Assembly (NCBI GenBank): GCA_963696505.1
Contig: CAVOKN010000025.1
Span: forward strand, 1-64,000
Direction of reading: 5' to 3'
Source of the DNA: CAVOKN01 sp963696505
GTDB lineage: Bacteria > Pseudomonadota > Gammaproteobacteria > Burkholderiales > Rhodocyclaceae
DNA length: 64,000 nucleotides
The translations under genes were made by a program, and so were the position numbers. The notes under the pieces are model-generated. The model had not been told where the DNA came from, searched no databases, and saw nothing but the letters and a program-made list of their open reading frames with translations. Positions 1-7,970 of this stretch are shown here, one piece after another; position 1 is the first letter of the stretch; every line of letters starts with the position of its first letter.

Positions 1-203
1 GCCAGCGCCGGCATTCCGGTGTGCGCCGCCGCGTGGCGCGCCTTGACCAGCGTGTTCTCGATGAACGTGTCATGGGGCTTCTTCGCCTCGGGGATGTTGA
101 AGGTCGATTGCGGAATCACTTCGATGCCCAAGGGCACCAGCAGTGCCGAGAGTTCGCGCAGCTTGCCGGCATTGTTCGAGGCGAGGACGAGTTTGGTGAT
201 CAT
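1..203 (-). CDS. rdgB: XTP/dITP diphosphatase RdgB (Ham1 family), N-terminal part
   Basis: Removes non-canonical purine nucleoside triphosphates (XTP, dITP) from the pool by hydrolysis to the monophosphate and pyrophosphate. Only the first 67 codons lie in the window; the gene runs off the left edge. The ATG at 203 opens with ITKLVLASNNAGKLRELSAL, the classic Ham1 N-terminus with the SNNxGK substrate loop, followed by an FIENTLVKARHAA segment that holds the conserved ENA-like helix. It lies 67 bp downstream of rph in the same direction, the usual betaproteobacterial order. The visible part shows no frameshift, unlike its upstream neighbours. Confidence 0.9.
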   Translation of the reverse strand, partial: MITKLVLASNNAGKLRELSALLVPLGIEVIPQSTFNIPEAKKPHDTFIENTLVKARHAAAHTGMPAL

Positions 204-270
204 TGGGAAAAATGGGGGGCGGGGGCTATGGTCTGCGCCGATTATAGCCGGGCGCAGCGGCGCGAATCGG

Positions 271-986
271 CTACGGTGCGGCGAGCGCTGTGCGTTGTGC
301 GGCTACGATGCGCGCGATGCCGTCCTGCGCCAGGGCCAGGAGCGCGTCAAGTTGGCCGCGGGAGAAAGGCGCAGCCTCGGCAGTGCCCTGCACCTCGACG
401 AAGCCGCCCGCGCCGGTCATCACCACGTTCATGTCGGTCTCGCAGGCGGAGTCCTCGGCATAGTCGAGGTCGAGCACCGGAACGCCCTCGAAGATGCCCA
501 CGCAGACCGCCGCCACCATGTCCTGCAGGGGGCTCGTGCCCAGGCCGACTGCCTTGATCAGCCTGGCGACCGCGTCATGCACGCCACGCAGGCGCCGGTG
601 ATCGAGGCGCAGCGTGTGCCGCCGTCGGCCTGGATGACGTCGCAATCGACGGGATCTGGCGCTCGCCGAGCGCCCTCAGGTCGATGACCGCGCGCAGGCT
701 GCGTCCGATCAGCCGCTGGATTTCCATGGTGCGCCCGCTCTGCTTGCCCTTGGCCGCCTCGCGCGCGGTGCGCGTGTGGGTGGAGCGCGGCAGCATGCCG
801 TATTCGGCGGTGATCCAGCCCTGACCCTGGCCCTTGAGGAATCCCGGCAACTCCTCCTCGACGCTCGCGGTGCACGCACCCGGGTGTCGCCGAAGTCCAC
901 CAGCACCGAGCCTTCGGCGTGCCGGGTATAGCGGCGGGTGATGCGCAGGGGGCGAAGGGCGTCGGCGGCCTTCCGCTGGGTCTCAA
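271..986 (-). CDS. rph: Ribonuclease PH, interrupted by four apparent 1-base deletions
   Basis: Phosphorolytic 3'-5' exoribonuclease that trims tRNA 3' ends. The protein can be followed through three frames: RPSGR at the start (TTG at 986, with GGAGAA six bases upstream), then LVDFGDTRV, then GFLKGQGQGWITAEYGMLPR, then CDVIQADGGTR, and finally DAVARLIKA to EDSACETDMNVVMTGAGG. Each change of frame is repaired by adding one base, near 968, 877, 652 and 583. Corrected length is about 239 codons, normal for the family. Every catalytic and phosphate-binding block is present in some frame. Four separate deletions in an otherwise perfect housekeeping gene suggest sequence error rather than a decayed gene, but a true pseudogene cannot be excluded here. 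Confidence 0.82.
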
Positions 987-1011
987 GGGCTGTTCTCCGT
1001 TGTCGGGTGAT

Positions 1012-1922
1012 CTATTTGGAATACTTCTTGATCGCGGACTGGATTTCGGGGATGGCCGTTCGATGTCTTCGTCGGTGAGGTCTGCGCCGGGGCGGCGTTG
1101 CCCCGGATGCGGGTGAAGCCTTCCATCTGGGTGGTGAAGCTGTCCGAGGGCAGGCGAGGGTGGATACGGCCCGGCGGTGTCGCCGGCGTAGTACTCCTCC
1201 CAGCGCATGGCGATGATCGACAGGTTGTCGCAGGTTTCGCCGGCCTGGTCTTCGGCCAGGTCGAGCAGGCCCGGCACCGATTCCATGACGCTGGCACCGG
1301 ACAGCAGGGCCGCCAGTTGCTGGGTGCTCAACGGCCCCCACACGCCGTCGGTGGCCACGCCAGGAGGTCGCCGTCGCGCAGCGGCGTGGGCGCGGAGAAC
1401 TCGATCTGCGGCAGGCCGTCCGCCCAGGCAACTGTAGATGCGGTTGCGCGCCGGATGCATCGCCGCCTCGGATTCGCTGATCAGGCCGTCTTCGACCATC
1501 ATGCGCACCCGCGAGTGGTCCCGCGTCATCGCGGCGACATTGCCGTTGCGGATCAGGTAGAGCCGGGAATCGCCTGCGTGCGCCCAGTGGGCGACGTTGC
1601 CCTGCACGATGCAGGCGACGCAGGTGGTGCGCGGCGCTTCCTTAAGCAGGCGGTCGCCGGCGTAATCGAGGATGGCATGGTGGGCTTGTTGAGCAGCGCG
1701 ACAGGAAGGCGCCGGGTCGTGGATGGGCGGCGCGGCCTCGTGCTGGAAGAACTCGGTGATGTACTGCACGGCGATCTGCGCCGCGACCTCGCCGTGCAAA
1801 TGCCCGCCCATGCCGTCGGCGATCACCATCAGCAGGGCGTCGCGGGAATAGCTGTAGGCAATCCGGTCCTGGTTGGCAGCGCGCCGGCCGATCCGGGTTT
1901 CCTGAAAGATGGTGAATTTCAA
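1012..1922 (-). CDS. PP2C-type Ser/Thr protein phosphatase, frameshifted
   Basis: Metal-dependent protein phosphatase of the PP2C/Stp1 type, expected to reverse phosphorylation by the kinase encoded just upstream. The main frame shows the family's metal-binding blocks: IADGMGGH near residue 35, HAGDSRLYLIR near 115, ATDGVWGPLS, and CDNLSIIAMRW. The frame is lost and regained near 1415 and 1360, and again at the C-terminus, where LTDEDIER continues as AIPEIQSAIKKYSK only after adding a base near 1048. Start is TTG at 1922, which overlaps the TGA of the kinase gene, so the two are translationally coupled. No signal peptide or membrane segment is seen, so it is probably cytoplasmic. Expected intact length is about 305 residues. 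Confidence 0.8.
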
Positions 1923-2874
1923 GGCCAGACCTGCTTGTTCGCCAGCTTGCGGATGCGCTCAAGGACAACGTCCAGAGGCCGCTCCTCGGGCACGTGGTGG
2001 TCGCGGCTGGCCAGCGCCTTCTGCAGGCGAACACGCTCTGCGGCCGCTCCAGATAGTCGAGGTTCATGCACCAGTCTATGGTCTCGAGCAGTTGTGGCGA
2101 GTACTTGCCGGCCCAGCGCTTGACTGCCGGCGCTATCTCGTCGCGCGACTCGCGCGCATCCGCCGCCTGCGGCGCCATGCCGGTGAGGCAGGCGTACATG
2201 CTCGCGCCGATGCTGTAGATGTCGCTCCAGGGCCCCAGCAGGTCGCGGCTGCCGTATTGCTCGGGGGCGGCGAAGCCCGGGGTGTACATCGGCTTGAGCA
2301 TCGGCGCACCGGACGAAACCAGCGTCTGGCGCGCGGCGCCGAAGTCCAGCAGCACCGGCGCGCCATCCTGCCGCAAGTAGATGTTGGAGGGCTTGATGTC
2401 CAGGTGCAGCAGCTTGTGGGCATGGACCTCGCGCAGTCCGTTCAGCAGGCGGGCGAACACGCCGCGGATGAAGTTCTCGCGGATCTGGCCCTTGTGCCTG
2501 CGGATGTAGTCCTGGAGGTTGGAGCCGCGCTCGTACTCCATGACCATGTAAACGGTGTCGTTGGCACGGAAGAAATTCACCACTCGTACAACGTTGGGAT
2601 GCTGCAGTCCGGCCAGGGCGCGGCCTTCCTCGAAGAAGCATTTCATGCCGTAGCGGAACGCGGCCTGGTGCTCTTCCGTCACCTGGGGCTGGATCTCGCC
2701 CTCAGCGCGCAGCGCCAGGGAATTGGGCAGGTACTCCTTGATCACCACCGGCTTGTCCTCGGCGTCCGTCGCCAGATAGACAATGGAGAAGCCGCCGAGG
2801 CTCAGCTGCCGCTCGACCCGGTACTGGTCGATCTGGTGGCCGGGCGGCAGCGGCTGGTTGGTCTGCGTGGGCAT
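1919..2874 (-). CDS. Hanks-type serine/threonine protein kinase, one frameshift near the C-terminus
   Basis: Protein kinase domain spanning nearly the whole protein. Visible motifs in order: glycine loop LGGFSIVYLA near residue 27, the VVIKEYLP lysine, catalytic loop HLDIKPSNIYL near residue 158, DFGAAR metal loop, and APEQYGS in the activation segment. There is no PASTA or transmembrane part, so it is a soluble, short (about 318 residues) kinase. Near 2025 the frame breaks: PQSVFA must gain one C to continue as LQKALASRDHHVPEERPLDV, with the stop at 1919. The downstream PP2C overlaps it, making a kinase-phosphatase switch in an operon with rph and rdgB. Substrates are unknown. It is divergent from yicC, with 91 bp between the start codons. 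Confidence 0.85.
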
Positions 2875-2965
2875 GCGCGCGGAACTTGGGCAGGGTGGGC
2901 TGTGATAGATTGCCGGATTCTAATGTTTGCTCCGGCCCTGTAAAGCCGGGGCCACCGCCCCCGCC

Positions 2966-3832
2966 ATGATCCACAGCATGACCGGCTATGCCGCGGCCTC
3001 CCTCGATATCGGTCGCGCCATCCTCCATCTTGAGTTGAAGAGCGTCAATTCGCGCTTCCTCGACCTGGGGTTCCGCATCGCCGACGATCTGCGGTTCATG
3101 GAGCCGCAATTGCGCGAGTTGATCGCCGCGCACGTTCAGCGCGGCAAGGTGGAATGCCGGCTCAACCTGCTCCAGGCTCAGAAGGCGCCGCGCGAGGCGA
3201 CCCTCAATCAATCCCTCATGGACCAGTTGCGGCAGTGGCAGACGGCGGTGCGCGAGATTTTGCCCGACGCGGTCCCACTCGGTGTGGCCGAGGTGTTGCA
3301 CTGGCCGGGCATGCTGGGCGACGACAGCCTTCCGGTGGAAAGCATCCAGGAGGACTGCATGGGCCTGGCGCGCCGGCTGCTGGACGACCTGCTGGCGAGC
3401 CGGTTGCGGGAAGGCGCCAAGCTGGAATCGATGCTGCGCGAGCGCGTAGCGCGCATGCGTGAACTGGTGAGGCAAGTGAGCCCGCGGATTCCTGAACTGG
3501 TGCAGGAATATCAGGACAAGCTCGGCGCCCGCTTGAGGGAGGCGCTGGCGAGCGTGGACGAGGATCGCATCCGCCAGGAGGTGGGCCTGTTCGCTACCCG
3601 CATCGATGTTGCCGAGGAAATCTCGCGCCTGTCGGCCCACCTGGACGAAGTGGCCCGCGTACTGGACCGTGGTGGCGCCGCCGGCAAGCGGTTGGATTTT
3701 CTGATGCAGGAGCTCAACCGCGAGGCCAACACCCTGGGCTCGAAGTCGGTCTCCGCCGAACTCACCGCGGTGGCGGTGGAACTCAAGCTGCTCATCGAGC
3801 AGATGCGCGAGCAGGTGCAAAATATAGAGTAG
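2966..3832 (+). CDS. yicC: YicC/YloC family endoribonuclease
   Basis: Stress-associated RNase of the YicC family, which in other bacteria cleaves RNA and promotes sRNA turnover. 288 residues, the usual length. ATG at 2966 gives the invariant MIHSMTGYA start; an in-frame upstream start would add 13 residues with no family match. Conserved blocks: LELKSVNSRFLDL near residue 27, RGKVECRL near 60, the EEISRLSAHL segment, and the C-terminal GKRLDFLMQELNREANTLGSKS signature. The last part includes the DUF1732 domain. It is monocistronic here, followed by a strong hairpin terminator, and divergent from the kinase operon. Confidence 0.95.
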   Translation: MIHSMTGYAAASLDIGRAILHLELKSVNSRFLDLGFRIADDLRFMEPQLRELIAAHVQRGKVECRLNLLQAQKAPREATLNQSLMDQLRQWQTAVREILPDAVPLGVAEVLHWPGMLGDDSLPVESIQEDCMGLARRLLDDLLASRLREGAKLESMLRERVARMRELVRQVSPRIPELVQEYQDKLGARLREALASVDEDRIRQEVGLFATRIDVAEEISRLSAHLDEVARVLDRGGAAGKRLDFLMQELNREANTLGSKSVSAELTAVAVELKLLIEQMREQVQNIE

Positions 3833-3871
3833 TGTTTCAGGCCGTATCAGGCCGTAGCAACGTACCCCCCT

Positions 3872-3900
3872 AAAGCCCCGAATCACGGGGCTTTCTTGTT
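3872..3900 (+). terminator. Intrinsic terminator of yicC
   Basis: A perfect 8-bp stem, AAAGCCCC and GGGGCTTT, with a seven-base loop, followed by CTTGTT. It lies 40 bp after the yicC stop. Confidence 0.75.
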
Positions 3901-3943
3901 GCACGCTATTCCACCGCAGGTCATGGAAGTGGACCAAGGCCCG

Positions 3944-4243
3944 GGGCTTACAGCCCTGCATCGGCGCGTAGCGCCGATGCCTTGGGGTGATTTTGGCTCC
4001 GGCCGGCGCTGCGCGCCTTAACTTCGCTGCACGAAGTTAGCCTGCGCCGGAACGTCGCCAAGGCGCTTCGGGCAGGGCTTACAGCCCTGCATCGGCACGC
4101 AGCGCCGATGCCATGGGGTGATTTTGGCTGCGGCCGGCGCTGCGCGCCTTAACTTCGCTGCGCGAAGTTAGCCTGCGCCGGAATGTCGCCAAGGCGCTTC
4201 GGGCAGGGCTTACAGCCCTGCATCGGCACGCAGCGCCGACGCC
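3944..4243. repeat. 131-bp tandem repeat duplicating the metK 3' end, each unit with a palindromic element
   Basis: The segment GGGCTTACAGCCCTG recurs at 3944, 4075 and 4206, exactly 131 bp apart. The 4206 copy is the real end of metK, including its stop codon. The other two are copies of the last 38 bp or so of metK with a few base changes. Between the copies lies a roughly 93-bp element that begins GATTTTGGCT and contains the inverted repeat TTAACTTCG-CTGCG-CGAAGTTA followed by GCCTGCGCCGG. This fills most of the 377-bp gap between yicC and metK. A related palindrome lies after xerC at about 16.32-16.39 kb. Confidence 0.85.
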
Positions 4244-5376
4244 TTGTCGACATTCTCCCAAGTGAACTCTGGCTCGTCGCGTCCGAAGTGGCCGTAGGCG
4301 GCGGTCTTGCTGTAGATCGGGCGCAGCAGGTCGAGGCTGTGGATGATGCCCTTGGGACGCAGGTCGAAGTGCTTGCCCACCAGTTCGACGATCAGCTCGT
4401 CGCTCACCTTGCCGGTGCCGAAGGTGTTGACCATCAGCGACACCGGCTTCGAGATGCCGATGGCGTAGGCAACCTGCAACTCGCAGCGCTCTGCCAGCCC
4501 CGCCGCGACGATGTTTTTTGCGACGTAGCGGCAGGCGTAGGCCGCGGAGCGGTCCACCTTGGACGGATCCTTGCCCGAGAACGCGCCGCCGCCGTGGCGC
4601 GCAGCGCCGCCATAGGTGTCGACGATGATCTTGCGGCCGGTCAGCCCACAGTCGCCATGGGGACCGCCCACCACGAAGCGGCCGGTCGGGTTGACCAGGT
4701 AGCGCACGTTGCCCTTGAGCATGTCCTTGGGCAGCACCGGCTTGATCACTTCCTCGATCACCGCCTCCGAAAGCTGGGCATGGGAAACGTCGGGGCTGTG
4801 CTGGGTGGACACCACCACCGTGTCGATCGCCACCGGCTTGCCATCGACATACTTGACCGTGAGCTGGCTCTTGGCGTCGGGGCGCAGCCAGGGTAGCCGC
4901 CCGTCCTTGCGCACCTCGGCCTGGCGCTGCATGATGCGATGGGCATAGTAGATGGGGAAGGGCATGAACTGCGGCGTCTCGGTGCAGGCGTAGCCGAACA
5001 TCAGGCCCTGGTCGCCGGCGCCCTGGTCGAGGTCGAGGCCGGAGCCTTCATTGACGCCCTGGGCGATGTCGGGCGACTGGCGGTTAAGTGCCGTCAGCAC
5101 GGCGCAGGAGCGGTAGTCGAAACCGATCTCCGAGTCGTCGTAGCCGATGCGGCGCACCGTCTCGCGCGCGAGGTCCATGTAATTGATGTGTGCGGTCGTC
5201 GTGATCTCGCCGGACATCACCACCAGGCCGGTGGACACCAGCGTCTCGCACGCCACCCGCCCGCGGGGATCCTGCGCCACGATGGCGTCGAGGACGGCAT
5301 CGGAGATCTGGTCAGCGACCTTGTCCGGATGGCCTTCGGAAACCGACTCGGAGGAAAAGAGGTACTCGTGGGACAT
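4210..5376 (-). CDS. metK: S-adenosylmethionine synthetase
   Basis: Makes S-adenosylmethionine from methionine and ATP; cytoplasmic tetramer. 388 residues, normal length. Family signatures are all present: GHPDKVADQISDA near residue 15, GAGDQGLMFGYA near residue 120, and the phosphate loop GGGAFSGKDPSKVDRSAAY near residue 264. The ATG at 5376 has AAGGAG eight bases upstream. The last 12 codons lie inside the 131-bp repeat unit that is copied twice downstream. The leader carries a promoter, a SAM-II-like aptamer and a hairpin that hides the ribosome-binding site, so the enzyme is probably repressed by its own product. Divergent from the lpxL pair. Confidence 0.97.
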   Translation of the reverse strand: MSHEYLFSSESVSEGHPDKVADQISDAVLDAIVAQDPRGRVACETLVSTGLVVMSGEITTTAHINYMDLARETVRRIGYDDSEIGFDYRSCAVLTALNRQSPDIAQGVNEGSGLDLDQGAGDQGLMFGYACTETPQFMPFPIYYAHRIMQRQAEVRKDGRLPWLRPDAKSQLTVKYVDGKPVAIDTVVVSTQHSPDVSHAQLSEAVIEEVIKPVLPKDMLKGNVRYLVNPTGRFVVGGPHGDCGLTGRKIIVDTYGGAARHGGGAFSGKDPSKVDRSAAYACRYVAKNIVAAGLAERCELQVAYAIGISKPVSLMVNTFGTGKVSDELIVELVGKHFDLRPKGIIHSLDLLRPIYSKTAAYGHFGRDEPEFTWENVDKASALRADAGL

Positions 5377-5381
5377 GAATG

Positions 5382-5441
5382 CTGCTCCTTGTTGGACGTT
5401 TTCCCTGGGTTGCGGCGTTACCGGCCCAGGGAAGGGAGCAG
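5382..5441 (-). promoter_or_regulatory. Hairpin sequestering the metK ribosome-binding site
   Basis: On the minus strand CTGCTCC (5441-5435) can pair with GGAGCAG (5388-5382), which contains the GGAG of the metK Shine-Dalgarno. Inside it a perfect 9-bp stem pairs TTCCCTGGG with CCCAGGGAA. This looks like an expression platform for translational control linked to the upstream aptamer. The pairing is seen; the function is inferred. Confidence 0.6.
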
Positions 5442-5445
5442 GTGA

Positions 5446-5500
5446 CGCTTTAGCAGTATTTGTGATCCGCCCTGCAAGTTGTCTTCTTAACTCGGCGGAG
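5446..5500 (-). promoter_or_regulatory. SAM-II-like riboswitch aptamer in the metK leader
   Basis: The minus-strand leader can fold as an H-type pseudoknot with the SAM-II layout. Stem 1 is TCCGCC (5499-5494) with GGCGGA (5471-5466). Stem 2 is GCAG (5475-5472) with CTGC (5456-5453). Loop 1 holds GAGTTAAG and ends in CTTGCAG. Loop 3 plus the stem 2 strand read TCACAAATACTGCTAAA, close to the known SAM-II consensus AAATGTAGCTAAA. Its position directly upstream of metK agrees with SAM sensing. The call rests on recalled consensus and manual folding, without a covariance-model score. SAM-V, which shares this core, is an alternative. Confidence 0.65.
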
Positions 5501-5505
5501 CGCGG

Positions 5506-5534
5506 AGTATAAACTCCGCGATTTTCCCGATCAA
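5506..5534 (-). promoter_or_regulatory. Sigma-70-type promoter of metK
   Basis: Minus-strand -35 TTGATC (5534-5529), 17-bp spacer, -10 TATACT (5511-5506). Transcription would begin near 5499, right at the first stem of the aptamer. The -10 box sits in a perfect palindrome, CGCGGAGT-TTAT-ACTCCGCG, which could also be an operator. Confidence 0.6.
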
Positions 5535-5541
5535 CCGCGTA

Positions 5542-6435
5542 TTGTCACATCGCCTCTACCCCCTCCTGTTCCGTTTCCTGGGCCGCCTTCCCCTTGGCGT
5601 GTTGCACGCGCTGGGTGGCTTTCTCGGCTGGGTCGTGTATCTCGCCTCGCCTGCCTACCGCGGCAATCTGCGCGGTAACCTGGCACTCGCGGTGCAAGAT
5701 GCCACGGCGGCGCAGCGCCGTGCGGCGGTCGCCCATGCCGGTCGCCAGATGCTGGAGATGCCCTTTGTGTGGCAGCGCCAGCCGCAGGAGGTGCTGGCCC
5801 TGGCACGCAAAGTCAGCGGCTGGGAGACGGTGGAGGCGGCCCGCAGCCGCGGCGAAGGGCTGATGTTCCTCACTCCCCACCTCGGCTGCTTCGAAATTAC
5901 CGCCCAGTACATCGCCTCGCGCCTGCCGATCACCGTGCTGTTCCGCCCGCCGCGGCAGGCTTGGCTGCGGCCCTTCATGGAAGCCGGCCGTGGGCGCGGC
6001 GACATGCGCTCGGTGCCGGCCGACCTGGGCGGCGTGCGGGCATTGATGCGGTCGATCAAGCACCACGAGGCGATCGGCTTGCTGCCGGATCAGGTGCCAG
6101 GCAGGGGGGAGGGAGTTTGGGACACTTCTTTCGGCCGTCCCGCCTACACCATGACGCTGGCGGCGCGTCTGTCGGAGATGCCGCGCTGCGCGGTGATCTT
6201 CGTCTATGCCGAACGGCTCGCCGGGGCTCGCGGCTTCCACCTGCATTTCCTACCGCCACCGGTGGCGATCGAAGGCAGCCTGGCGCAGCGCGTGGCGGCG
6301 ATCAATCGCTGCGTCGAGGCCATCATCCGCCGCTGCCCGGAGCAGTACCTTTGGAGCTACAAGCGCTACAAGCGGCCGGCCGGAGCGGAGCCTCCGCCTG
6401 CGGCGGGCGAGGAGCCAGGGGTGAGGAGTGGGTGA
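5542..6435 (+). CDS. Lysophospholipid/lipid A acyltransferase (LpxL/LpxM family), first copy
   Basis: Inner-membrane acyltransferase that adds a secondary acyl chain to a Kdo-lipid A precursor or related lipid. Residues 8-36 form the N-terminal hydrophobic anchor. The catalytic HX4E motif is HLGCFE near residue 110, followed by VLFRPPRQAWLRPFME, LLPDQVPGRGEGVW and the C-terminal EQYLWSYKRYKRP. 297 residues, normal. Start is TTG at 5542; no better start lies between it and the conserved region. The last residues (GVRSG) and the stop are formed by a 13-bp tandem repeat. First of a tandem pair, divergent from metK. Confidence 0.88.
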   Translation: MSHRLYPLLFRFLGRLPLGVLHALGGFLGWVVYLASPAYRGNLRGNLALAVQDATAAQRRAAVAHAGRQMLEMPFVWQRQPQEVLALARKVSGWETVEAARSRGEGLMFLTPHLGCFEITAQYIASRLPITVLFRPPRQAWLRPFMEAGRGRGDMRSVPADLGGVRALMRSIKHHEAIGLLPDQVPGRGEGVWDTSFGRPAYTMTLAARLSEMPRCAVIFVYAERLAGARGFHLHFLPPPVAIEGSLAQRVAAINRCVEAIIRRCPEQYLWSYKRYKRPAGAEPPPAAGEEPGVRSG

Positions 6436-6475
6436 GGAGTCAGGGTGAGGAGTCAGGGTGAGGAGTCAGGGTGAG
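6420..6475 (+). repeat. 13-bp tandem repeat between the two acyltransferase genes
   Basis: GGTGAGGAGTCAG occurs three times without change at 6431-6469, with partial units on both sides. It covers the end and stop codon of the first lpxL-like gene and stops 12 bp before the start of the second. The unit length is not a multiple of three, and it contains GGAG and GTG, so copy number could alter the tail of the first protein or the start context of the second. Confidence 0.9.
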
Positions 6476-6487
6476 GGGGCGGCGCGG

Positions 6488-7357
6488 ATGCTGACGCGGG
6501 TCGGCGTCGGGGTGCTGTGGCTGCTGCATTTCCTGCCGCTGTGGCTGCTGGCGCTGCTCGGGCGCGGGCTCGGGCGGCTGGCCTATCTGCTTGGGCGGGA
6601 GCGGCGCGAGGTTGTACACACCAATCTGCGGCTGTGCTTTCCCGCGATGCCCGTTGAAGAGCGCGAACGGCTTGCCCGGCGCCACTTCGAGGCGGTGGGC
6701 CGCAGTCTGCTGGAGCGCAGTTTGTGCTGGTGGGCAGCCGAAGCGCGGCTGTGCCGACTGGCGCGCATCGAGGGCATCGAGCGCCTGCGCGCCCTCGCAG
6801 GCAAGCCGCTGATCCTGCTGGTGCCGCACTTCGTCGGGCTGGACATCTTCGCGACGCGCCTGGGGCTTGAAGTCAACGGCGCCAGCATCTATTCCAAGCA
6901 GAAGGATCCGCTCATCGATCGCCTGCTCTACCGCGGCCGCACCCGCTTCGGCGACCAGTTGGTCGTATCGCGCCAGGAGGGCATGCGCTCCATCCTCCGC
7001 GCGCTGAAGCAGGGTCGCCCGCTCTACTACCTGCCGGACATGGACTACGGCCCGCGCGACGCGCTGTTCGTGCCCTTCTTCGGCGTGCCGGCTGCCACCG
7101 TCCCCGGCGTGTCGCGGCTGGCCCGGCTGACGGGTGCCAAGGTGCTGCCCTGCCTCGCGCGCATGCTGCCCGGCGGCGCCGGCTACGTTCTTGACATTCG
7201 CGAGGCCTGGAGCGACTTTCCCGGCGTCAACGTCGAGACCGACACGCACCGCATGAACGCCTGCATCGAGGGCTGGGTGCGGGAGCTGCCCGAGCAATAT
7301 TACTGGGTGCACAAGCGCTTCAAGACCCGCCCTCCCGGCGAGCCGCGCATCTATTGA
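6488..7357 (+). CDS. Lipid A biosynthesis acyltransferase (LpxL family), second copy
   Basis: Second secondary-acyl transferase for lipid A. ATG at 6488 chosen over an in-frame start at 6458 because the latter lies in the tandem repeat. N-terminal hydrophobic stretch VGVLWLLHFLPLWLLALLG, then VVHTNLRLCFP, catalytic HX4D motif HFVGLD near residue 113, SKQKDPLIDRLLYRGR, the LPDMDYGPRDALFVPFFG block and a C-terminal EQYYWVHKRFKTRP. 289 residues. Sequence is clearly different from the first copy, so the pair probably act at different positions or with different acyl chains. No separate promoter is seen; it is probably cotranscribed with the first. Confidence 0.9.
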   Translation: MLTRVGVGVLWLLHFLPLWLLALLGRGLGRLAYLLGRERREVVHTNLRLCFPAMPVEERERLARRHFEAVGRSLLERSLCWWAAEARLCRLARIEGIERLRALAGKPLILLVPHFVGLDIFATRLGLEVNGASIYSKQKDPLIDRLLYRGRTRFGDQLVVSRQEGMRSILRALKQGRPLYYLPDMDYGPRDALFVPFFGVPAATVPGVSRLARLTGAKVLPCLARMLPGGAGYVLDIREAWSDFPGVNVETDTHRMNACIEGWVRELPEQYYWVHKRFKTRPPGEPRIY

Positions 7358-7508
7358 TGCGACGCAGAGCGATGCCGCCACGTTGCTGCGGTTCCCAGTT
7401 GTGCAAGCTGCGGACAGGCAGGGCGTAACTCAAGCCGCCAATCGCCTTGCGGCGTCCGTGTCGAAAGTCAGTCCCTGTTACGCGGCGCCAGCGATGCAGC
7501 AGTAGGGT

Positions 7509-7970
7509 TCAGGCGCGCAACTCGTGGTACGCGTCTCGCGCGCAGCCGCGCGCGTGCGTCACCTTCAGGCTGTCCTTGTGGTCTTCGAGCAGCGCCAGGC
7601 TGCGCTGCACGTAGTCGTGGGAGGAGATGTCGCGGGCGACATAGTGCCGCAGCAGGGCAAGCCACTTGGAATGAATGTCGCAGGGAGACTCGCCGCCCTC
7701 GGACAGGGGGCAGTCGGGACAGCGCGTTCTGGCAAGCGCTTCGATCGCGACCTGTTCGTGCCAAGCCTTTCGATACTGCGCGGCGTTCGCTTCTATCCAC
7801 TCCAGGGCGCGCCCCTCGCGTTCGCTGGAGGGGTAGCGGCCCACGTACTCCTGGATCGCTTCGACCTGGTGGGTCAGGAACGCGGCATCGATCCGTTCCA
7901 CCTCGCCGGGACCGCCGACAAACCGTGCAATCAAGGCAAGGCTTGAATCATCGACAACGAATGCAGCCAT
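7509..7970 (-). CDS. Hypothetical protein with a cysteine cluster
   Basis: Not recognised. 153 residues from the ATG at 7970, starting MAAFVVDDSSLALIARFVG; longer starts upstream would add a proline- and alanine-rich leader. It looks soluble and helical with many charged residues, no signal peptide or membrane span. A central CPDCPLSEGGESPC cluster has three cysteines and could bind metal. A second stretch, SHDYVQRSLALLEDHKDSLK, is amphipathic. It stands alone between the lpxL pair and a nitronate monooxygenase. Codon use matches the neighbours, so it is probably a real gene. Confidence 0.6.
   Translation of the reverse strand: MAAFVVDDSSLALIARFVGGPGEVERIDAAFLTHQVEAIQEYVGRYPSSEREGRALEWIEANAAQYRKAWHEQVAIEALARTRCPDCPLSEGGESPCDIHSKWLALLRHYVARDISSHDYVQRSLALLEDHKDSLKVTHARGCARDAYHELRA

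Noticed and set aside
2702..3961. Long minus-strand open frame opposite yicC
   Set aside because: Antisense shadow of yicC caused by high GC; no start signal or family match, and it would overlap the kinase gene in another frame.
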